DNA of 9,836 nt. Origin: Treponema sp. (GTDB taxonomy: Bacteria > Spirochaetota > Spirochaetia > Treponematales > Treponemataceae). Of this stretch, positions 5,784-9,836 are shown piece by piece (position 1 is the first letter of the stretch; the number at the start of each line of letters is the position of its first letter). Under the pieces are notes generated by a model that saw nothing but the letters and a program-made list of their open reading frames with translations, was not told where the DNA came from and did not search any database. Where the stretch lies: positions 1-9,836 of the forward strand of contig JAEDED010000038.1 in assembly GCA_016293495.1 (NCBI GenBank). The letters run 5' to 3'. A program made the translations under genes and the position numbers.

Positions 5784-7136
5784 ATGGATACCGCATTACC
5801 AATAACAATTGCGGCAGTTGCAATCCTTGTTTTTGTCAGTCTGCTGGTTACTATTATGGGAAGAAAAGGCCGCTCTTCAGAAGGGAACAGTTCAGCCCCA
5901 AGACAGAAAAACCGTGCTACTATAATCAGGGATTGTACAAAAAAGCTGGCTCACAATCCTCAGAACGTTCAGGCTCTTGAACCACTTGCTGAACTTTATT
6001 ACTCAGAACATTTGTGGGACAAAGCATATCCTCTTTACGAAACACTTTTAGGTTTATCAGCACGTCATACAGAAATCAACATCGGCGAAACAAATCTCCG
6101 CCTTGGTGTATGTCTTGTAAAACTCGGAAAGGCTCAGGAATCAATCAACCCCCTTCTTACAGCCCTCAAAGTAAAACCAGAAAGCTATGAAGCAAACTTC
6201 TATCTCGGTCAGGCAATGTATAAAACAGGTGATTACGAAAAAGCAATTCCGCTTATGAAAAAATCACTTACTATCAATCCAGAAACTCAGGGAATTTACC
6301 AGCCAATCGGAATGGCTTGTTATAAAGCTCACAAGTTTAAAGAAGCAACACAGTATCTGCGTCATGCCCTTGATGAAAATCCTGAAGACAAAGAAGCACT
6401 CTTTGCTCTTGCTGATGCAATGCAGGAATGTGGCTTCGGCGATAAGGCTCTCAAGATTTTTATGCATCTTCGTCCAGATCCAAAATTCGGAGCACAGTCA
6501 AGTTTGTCAGCCGGAATCATTCATACAAAAATGCAGCAGCTTGAGAATGCCGCTCAGGACTTCGAAATCGGCCTCAAGCTTCCAGATGTTCCTCAGGAAA
6601 CATACCTTGAACTTAACTACCGCCTGGCTGCCTGCTATTTCAGAATCAACAAGATCGCATTAGGCCTTGATTGTTTGAACAAGATTCAGGCAGTTGTACC
6701 GGTTTACAAAGACGTTAACCAGTTGATCGCCCGTTACAAGGAATTAAACTCTAACTCAAACCTTCAGGTTTATCTTACATCCGGAACAAGTGATTTCGTT
6801 GCTTTGTGCCGTAACCTCGTTAAGATTTTCCACAAAAACTCATTTGTAAAAATCGTAGACGTTGCCGTAATCACAGACAGCATCGAAATCCTCTGCGAAG
6901 TTGAAAATGCAAAATGGGAAGACAAGGAATTGTTCCGTTTCTATCGTAACTCTGGTTCAATCGGTGAACTTTATATCCGTGACTTCCACGCAAAGATCCG
7001 TGATACTAAATGTGATAAAGGATATTGTATTACTTCTGGTTCTTTCTCAGAAGAAGCAAGAAAGTTTATTGACGGCCGTCCAATCGATTTGATTGAAAAA
7101 GCACAGTTAATGAAATTCCTTAAACTTGTTACTTGA
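5784..7136 (+). CDS. Membrane-anchored TPR protein with C-terminal Mrr-like nuclease fold
   Basis: The protein has 450 residues. One N-terminal transmembrane helix (about residues 6-25) is followed by the basic RKGR, placing the bulk in the cytoplasm. Residues ~55-320 are tetratricopeptide repeats, for example LGVCLVKLGKAQESINPLLT, YLGQAMYKTGDYEKAIPLMK and LAACYFRINKIALGLDCLNK. Residues ~335-448 resemble the Mrr/restriction-endonuclease-like fold, including GYCITSGSFSEEARKF and IDLIEKAQLMKFL. At the expected catalytic strand it reads D359...E372-V-E374, where active Mrr proteins have (Q/E)xK. The lysine is missing, so cleavage activity is doubtful. The ribosome binding site GGAG (5771-5774) lies just before the aminotransferase stop codon, and the gene starts 6 bp after that stop, so it belongs to the operon. 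The role is probably scaffold or sensor. No terminator is seen downstream. Confidence 0.85.
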   Translation: MDTALPITIAAVAILVFVSLLVTIMGRKGRSSEGNSSAPRQKNRATIIRDCTKKLAHNPQNVQALEPLAELYYSEHLWDKAYPLYETLLGLSARHTEINIGETNLRLGVCLVKLGKAQESINPLLTALKVKPESYEANFYLGQAMYKTGDYEKAIPLMKKSLTINPETQGIYQPIGMACYKAHKFKEATQYLRHALDENPEDKEALFALADAMQECGFGDKALKIFMHLRPDPKFGAQSSLSAGIIHTKMQQLENAAQDFEIGLKLPDVPQETYLELNYRLAACYFRINKIALGLDCLNKIQAVVPVYKDVNQLIARYKELNSNSNLQVYLTSGTSDFVALCRNLVKIFHKNSFVKIVDVAVITDSIEILCEVENAKWEDKELFRFYRNSGSIGELYIRDFHAKIRDTKCDKGYCITSGSFSEEARKFIDGRPIDLIEKAQLMKFLKLVT

Positions 7137-7188
7137 TAAAATAGGTCAGCTAAACACGATTCCACTGAAAATGTCTGTTAAAGACTGA

Positions 7189-7251
7189 ATTTACAAACAC
7201 CATTTTGATTCTTATGTTCCTAATGGAAATGCACCAAATTTAATGGAGTAG
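7189..7251 (+). pseudogene. C-terminal remnant of an unidentified gene
   Basis: A short open frame between TGA (7186-7188) and TAG (7249-7251) reads IYKHHFDSYVPNGNAPNLME. It has no start codon or ribosome binding site of its own, but it carries the GGAG used by the next ORF and ends 4 bp before that ORF's ATG. The composition and tight coupling look like the 3' end of an upstream partner gene whose body is gone. A polymorphic-toxin C-terminus next to its immunity gene is one possible reading, unsupported by a recognised motif. Confidence 0.3.
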
Positions 7252-7255
7252 AGAA

Positions 7256-7580
7256 ATGAAGAATGAATATGCCTATTTGCTAGATTATCCGAAGATCTGA
7301 TTTTAGATCATACAGTTGTGTAAATTTACTTAGAGATATCATGACTGATGAAATGTTTGATTTTTTGCTTGAAGAATTAAAAAAAGATGTTTTAATTAAC
7401 GAACCTTTGTCAATTGAGATAATGAAGATTATTACCTGTAATAATTTCCCAGAGTACTATTCTTTTTTGGATTTCGCTAAGGACAATATGTTGACAAATG
7501 GCACAACATATCAAACCGCAAACCGGCTTGACCGGTTTTCGGCTTTGAAGATGTTGTTATGTGTTCCTACTTCATCATAG
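7256..7580 (+). pseudogene. Frameshifted small gene, unknown family (possible immunity protein)
   Basis: ATG at 7256 has GGAG (7245-7248) 7 bases upstream and reads MKNEYAYLLDYPKI, then stops at 7298-7300. Removing one A at 7292 gives YP-RSDFRSYSCVNLLRDI, continuing without break into MTDEMFDFLLEELKKDVLIN, PLSIEIMKIITCNNFPEYYS and FLDFAKDNM, to a TAG at 7578-7580. One inserted base therefore separates a good translation start from a coherent 110-residue frame. The last ~20 residues (after NGTTYQ) coincide with a hairpin at 7520-7538 and may be non-native, so the 3' end may also be lost. The acidic, helical character fits small immunity proteins, but no family is recognised. The ATG at 7341 could start a shorter product but has no clear ribosome binding site. 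Confidence 0.5.
7520..7538. repeat. 7-bp GC-rich inverted repeat
   Basis: AAACCGG (7520-7526) and CCGGTTT (7532-7538) pair around the loop CTTGA. The element sits at the point where the frameshifted gene loses its plausible protein character, between two convergent broken loci. It may be a repeat-element scar or a weak bidirectional terminator. Only TTT plus one T follows on the plus strand. Confidence 0.4.
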
Positions 7581-7851
7581 CTGAATAACTCAGATGATGT
7601 TCCCTTGCATAATTTATAAAGTCTTTTTCTTCCTGAGTTACTCTTATCTGGAATTTCAATGGCTGTTTGAATTTTTGTTTTCTTCCGGCATTCTCTCTTG
7701 CTCCACCATGTCCAAACTCTTTTTCATAAGCAGCAAGACCAGATTTTTTCATATATTCTTTTTCTGTTATGATTTTTTCATCTGCAGAAACTTCATTTGC
7801 CAACTTCTTAAAAACATAACCTTCTGAATCTTTTACAAATACATATTCCAT
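7567..7851 (-). CDS. Small GGARxxAGRK-motif protein, probable orphan antitoxin
   Basis: This is a 94-residue protein. The ATG at 7851 has AGAGG (complement 7859-7863) 7 bases upstream. The longer frame up to a TTG at 8013 belongs to the upstream toxin remnant and should not be joined. The N-terminal part (MEYVFVKDSEGYVFKKLANE, then DEKIITEKEYMKKSGLAAYE) looks like a small beta/helix module. The centre has GHGGARENAGRK (48-59), the basic motif common in small phage- and plasmid-type ribbon-helix-helix-like proteins. It is followed by LKFQIRVTQEEKDFINYARE, consistent with an RHH strand and helix. It starts 2 bp after the stop of a RelE/HigB-type toxin frame, so it is read as that toxin's antitoxin and DNA-binding autoregulator. 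Its end overlaps the convergent remnant by 14 bp. Confidence 0.65.
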   Translation of the reverse strand: MEYVFVKDSEGYVFKKLANEVSADEKIITEKEYMKKSGLAAYEKEFGHGGARENAGRKQKFKQPLKFQIRVTQEEKDFINYAREHHLSYSAMMK

Positions 7852-7853
7852 AA

Positions 7854-8013
7854 CTACACCTCTTTCAATCTTGTTTCTGCAAGCTTTATTTTTTCTTTTG
7901 GAGTTTTCTGTGTTTTTTTCACAAAGACTACTCCAACCACAATAATTTGACCTTTTCAGTAATTCTTGTTGAGCCGGTTCCAATGCTTTTATTTCATTTT
8001 CAGCGGCTTCCAA
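7854..8013 (-). pseudogene. Internally deleted RelE/HigB (phage Gp49-like) toxin gene
   Basis: From about 8031 the minus strand reads KFKVTKLEAAENEIKALEPA and QQELLKR in one frame. In another frame it reads KGQIIVVGVVFVKKTQKTPK and EKIKLAETRLKEV before TAG at 7854-7856. The second block is the characteristic C-terminus of phage-derived Gp49-like/HigB toxins (vvgvFVKKTQKTPkeei..A..r..e). The first block fits the family's N-terminus. The ~50 central residues carrying most of the RNase active site are missing, and the two pieces are out of frame (160 bases from 8013 to 7854). No normal ATG precedes the first block; the codon in its place is ATT, then TTG at 8013. The toxin is therefore dead while the antitoxin is intact. 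Confidence 0.65.
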
Positions 8014-8040
8014 TTTTGTTACTTTGAACTTAATACTTTA

Positions 8041-8068
8041 AATATACCATTTATTTTGAATTTGTCAA
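8041..8068 (-). promoter_or_regulatory. Strong sigma-70 type promoter of the toxin-antitoxin locus
   Basis: On the minus strand a perfect TTGACA (complement 8063-8068) is followed after 16 bases by TATATT (complement 8041-8046, 5/6). It is the best promoter in the window, and transcription would start near 8034. It should still express the antitoxin through the deleted toxin. Confidence 0.6.
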
Positions 8069-8146
8069 CATTTTCAAAAAACAATTAATGACAATTCCAA
8101 TAAATGATTTTCTATTTTTCATATTCTCAACCATTTTCATCTTACC

Positions 8147-8278
8147 GTGCCAGAAGTTGTAAAGGGGACAATATTTGCGGATGCAGGATATTTACAGAAA
8201 AAAGATGCCTTAAAACGAATGGAAGAAAAGGGAATCAAATTTGAAGCTGCTCCAAATGTTCCGGCACTTTTTCTATAG
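8147..8278 (+). pseudogene. Short 3' gene fragment, possibly of a DDE transposase
   Basis: A frame open from a TGA near 8107 and ending with TAG at 8276-8278 includes, from a GTG at 8147, VPEVVKGTIFADAGYLQKKD, then ALKRMEEKGIKFEAAPNVPA and LFL. No ribosome binding site is seen. ADAGY followed by a helix ending in EKGI resembles the region after the second catalytic Asp in IS4/IS5/IS1182-type transposases. The match is short, and I cannot exclude another family. It looks like the truncated end of a larger gene. Confidence 0.3.
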
Positions 8279-8294
8279 CATTGCAGCTTAAATG

Positions 8295-8344
8295 ATTAAC
8301 CGCAATCTGGACTTTTATCAAAATTTTTTCAGATTACGGTTAAT
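8295..8344. repeat. 15-bp inverted repeat with one mismatch, 20-base loop
   Basis: ATTAACCGCAATCTG (8295-8309) and CAGATTACGGTTAAT (8330-8344) pair at 14 of 15 positions. There is no T-run on either side, so an ordinary terminator is unlikely. It lies between the transposase-like fragment and the 3' end of the lipoprotein gene. It could be a MITE, a processed hairpin or the inverted ends of a lost element. The rest of 8279-8397 shows no gene. Confidence 0.55.
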
Positions 8345-8381
8345 TTAGAAAACTCGAATTTCAGGCTAAATAGTTAAATCC

Positions 8382-8398
8382 GTGCCGCTACGCAGCAC
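8382..8398. repeat. Interrupted palindrome touching the lipoprotein stop codon
   Basis: GTGC-c-GC (8382-8388) and GC-a-GCAC (8392-8398) pair around TAC with one internal mismatch, directly against the TAG of the lipoprotein gene (complement 8398-8400). It is too short and lacks a U-tract for confident terminator status. Confidence 0.35.
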
Positions 8399-9600
8399 TA
8401 GTTAAAAGCCCGAACACTACATACATATTTGTTATCGAAGCCCTTGCAGTCGTTGGTGAAATCGCCATCGCTGAAAAGAAGCATCCGGGCGTACTTATTG
8501 TCGGAAGGTTTCTGACAACAAGACCAGTACCATCTTGTGCCAAATGTACTTCCGCCTGCTTTTTTAAGGCTTGCATCTACTACAGTTTTGTTCTGATAGA
8601 TTGTGTACAGTTCTGCCACAGTTGGTAAATACCAGCCTGTTGCAAGGTCTCCTGTAAGGCCGTTGTTTTTAGCATAAGTTAAGCTATAGTTCCATGCAGG
8701 GTAATTTTCAGGATTGCTCTCTGCATCAGAACAGGCTGCTTTTAGTTTTTCCCAGCCGTCGCTTCCGTCCATGTAGCCGGTTTTTTCATCTCCCACCAAA
8801 GCAGTTATGTTTTTATCGTAACCTGCGGCACTAAATGTGCACCATGTCATTTGGTTATGAACAATTCCTACGCCAAGGGTTAGTTTGCCGTCTGCTGCAG
8901 CACGTACGATTACGGCGGCAACTGTACCACTTTCTGGAGTCGCATCTTTAGACAAAATTGTTCCGTTTTTTAAGACAAAGTCTCCGACTGCACATTTGCT
9001 GTAATCTGGTTTTATTGTATAACTAACACTTGCAACAGCACTGTCGTTCATTCCGTCCTTAACTGCAATTGCCTTAAGTGTCATTGGTGGTGTAACACTG
9101 ATTGCTTCTGTGTATGCTGTGCTTTCCGCTGTTGGATCGCTGCCGTCTGTTGTGTAGTAAATCTTTGCTTCTTCTGTTGCACAACTGATTGTTACACTTG
9201 TTCCGCTGTTAACTACACCCGAAGCAACGCTGAATTCTGGGCTTGCTACTGTTCCTTTTATTGTATAACTAACACTTGCAACAGCACTGTCGTTCATGCC
9301 GTCCTTAACTGCAATTGCCTTAAGTGTCATTGGTGGTGTAACACTGATTGCTTCTGTGTATTCTGTGCTAGATGCTGTTGGATCGCTATCGTCTGTTGTG
9401 TAGTAAATCTTTGCACCTTCTGTTGCACAACTGATTGTTACACTTGTTCCGCTGTTAACTGCACCTGAAGCAACACTGAATTCTGGGGTTGCTACTGTTT
9501 GCTTAACAGGATAATCAATACCGTTAGAACAACTGAACATTCCCAATGCAAGAACTGCCGCAAGTGCAACTCCTGCGACTTTTTTCAAAATACTTTTCAT
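8398..9600 (-). CDS. Lipoprotein with two chitobiase-C-like repeats and a DUF1566-like domain
   Basis: The protein has 400 residues, with GGGAG (complement 9607-9611) 6 bases before the ATG. Residues 1-24 are a lipoprotein signal: basic MKSILKK, hydrophobic core, then MFSC with lipidation expected at C24. The relaxed lipobox is of the kind accepted by spirochaetes. Residues 36-117 and 118-199 are two copies of an 82-residue beta-sandwich (CHB_HEX_C_1/chitobiase C-terminal type: PEFSVASG, ISCATE, IYYTTD-SDPT, AISVTPPMTLKAIAVKDGMN). Residues ~200-400 resemble the DUF1566/Lcl-C surface domain: GWYLPTVAELYTIY (322-335), YWSCCQ (358-363), YVCSVRAF (392-399). A cell-surface binding or display role is inferred; no catalytic residues are evident. 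The promoter is not clear. Confidence 0.85.
   Translation of the reverse strand: MKSILKKVAGVALAAVLALGMFSCSNGIDYPVKQTVATPEFSVASGAVNSGTSVTISCATEGAKIYYTTDDSDPTASSTEYTEAISVTPPMTLKAIAVKDGMNDSAVASVSYTIKGTVASPEFSVASGVVNSGTSVTISCATEEAKIYYTTDGSDPTAESTAYTEAISVTPPMTLKAIAVKDGMNDSAVASVSYTIKPDYSKCAVGDFVLKNGTILSKDATPESGTVAAVIVRAAADGKLTLGVGIVHNQMTWCTFSAAGYDKNITALVGDEKTGYMDGSDGWEKLKAACSDAESNPENYPAWNYSLTYAKNNGLTGDLATGWYLPTVAELYTIYQNKTVVDASLKKAGGSTFGTRWYWSCCQKPSDNKYARMLLFSDGDFTNDCKGFDNKYVCSVRAFN
9010..9501 (-). repeat. Two tandem 246-bp repeats inside the lipoprotein gene
   Basis: The same sequence recurs with a period of 246 bases; the landmark TTTTATTGTATAACTAACAC begins at 9010 and 9256. The period equals 82 codons and matches the protein repeat exactly. 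About 74 of 82 residues are identical, and long stretches of DNA are unchanged, with synonymous sites also conserved. This points to recent duplication or ongoing gene conversion. Confidence 0.85.
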
Positions 9601-9631
9601 CGTATTCTCCCTTAAAATAATTTTTATCGCT

Positions 9632-9697
9632 TTGTCACCTCAATGGCAGTGGAGAAAAAGAATTCTACCTTCCCCTTCGCTTCAGTCGAAATGACAA
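9632..9697. repeat. REP-like inverted element upstream of the lipoprotein gene
   Basis: TTGTCA (9632-9637) and TGACAA (9692-9697) bound a segment. On the minus strand it reads GTCATTTCGACTGAAGCGAA at one end and a CTCCACTG block toward the other. That core resembles a short extragenic repeat seen repeatedly in several bacterial genomes, a comparison from memory. It lies just upstream of the lipoprotein start and could affect its transcription. Confidence 0.4.
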
Positions 9698-9708
9698 GCT
9701 TAAAACAA

Positions 9709-9750
9709 AAAAGGCACAGTCCTCCGCCAAAGCAGAAACCTGTGCCTTTT
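9709..9750 (-). terminator. Strong intrinsic terminator (bidirectional, better on minus strand)
   Basis: AAAAGGCACAG (9709-9719) and CTGTGCCTTTT (9740-9750) form an 11-bp stem with a 20-base loop. On the minus strand the stem is followed by TTTTTTGTTTT, an excellent U-tract, so it should end a minus-strand gene lying beyond the right edge. On the plus strand the tail TTTTAAAATTTT is weaker. Confidence 0.75.
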
Positions 9751-9800
9751 AAAATTTTCAACTATTATTGTATATTTGTTGTCTGTATATTCTTCGCCTA

Positions 9801-9836
9801 GAGAACTGAGAACTGAGAACTGAGAACTGAGAACTG
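9801..9836. repeat. Heptanucleotide tandem repeat (GAGAACT), cut by the window end
   Basis: Five uninterrupted copies of GAGAACT run from 9801 to 9835 and a sixth begins at the last base. The block therefore continues past the window and its true length is unknown. A 7-base unit is typical of slippage-prone intergenic microsatellites. No gene is visible between 9751 and 9800. Confidence 0.9.

Noticed and set aside
8370..8410. Integron attC-like site after the lipoprotein stop (GTTAAAT near a GTGCCGC...GCAGCAC palindrome)
   Set aside because: One GTTRRRY-type box is present, but no matching RYYYAAC partner stands at the right place and orientation, and no integrase is in the window.

Overview
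The window looks like chromosomal DNA from a host-associated spirochaete, most likely a gut- or rumen-type Treponema. This is an inference. It rests on an AT-rich composition, a lipoprotein with a relaxed spirochaete-style lipobox, the pairing of chitobiase-C-like repeats with a DUF1566-like tail, and short intergenic repeats. No rRNA, tRNA or other taxonomic marker is present.

Layout. (1) 1-1106: the 3' end of an AAA ATPase with a DUF234 tail, followed by a scar. In the scar a frameshifted plus-strand gene remnant (695-905) abuts an internally deleted minus-strand copy of a DNA alkylation repair gene (910-1106). (2) 1176-2820, minus strand: an exported protein of unknown function with its own promoter, then an intact AlkD-like DNA alkylation repair gene. 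(3) 2820-3844: a compact divergent promoter region, then a GNAT acetyltransferase fused to a cysteine-rich DUF3795-type domain. (4) 3845-4119: an intergenic region with 48-bp-period imperfect repeats and the promoter of the next operon. (5) 4120-7136: a tight three-gene operon encoding an Lrp/AsnC regulator, a class I/II PLP aminotransferase, and a membrane-anchored TPR protein with an Mrr-like, apparently catalytically degenerate nuclease fold. (6) 7137-8397: a gene graveyard. It holds a frameshifted two-gene remnant, an intact small GGARENAGRK-type protein read as an orphan antitoxin, the internally deleted toxin upstream of it, a possible transposase fragment, and a long inverted repeat. 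(7) 8398-9600, minus strand: a lipoprotein with two nearly identical 82-residue repeats. (8) 9601-9836: a REP-like inverted element, a strong terminator, and a heptanucleotide tandem repeat that runs off the window.

How the parts work together. The regulator and aminotransferase overlap by one base, and the TPR gene follows at 6 bp with its ribosome binding site just before the aminotransferase stop codon. This implies one transcript, with amino-acid-responsive control of a transaminase and a co-expressed membrane scaffold. The alkylation repair gene and the GNAT-DUF3795 gene are transcribed divergently from promoters whose -35 regions fall on one shared perfect 12-bp palindrome, so they may be co-regulated. 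The two degenerate zones share the same pattern of broken accessory genes joined at short junctions. The strongest observations are the template-switch hairpin in the repair-gene remnant, the toxin-deleted toxin-antitoxin locus, the TPR/Mrr-like fusion and the palindromic divergent promoter. I found no clear undescribed defence system. The TPR/Mrr-like protein is the best candidate for an uncharacterised function.
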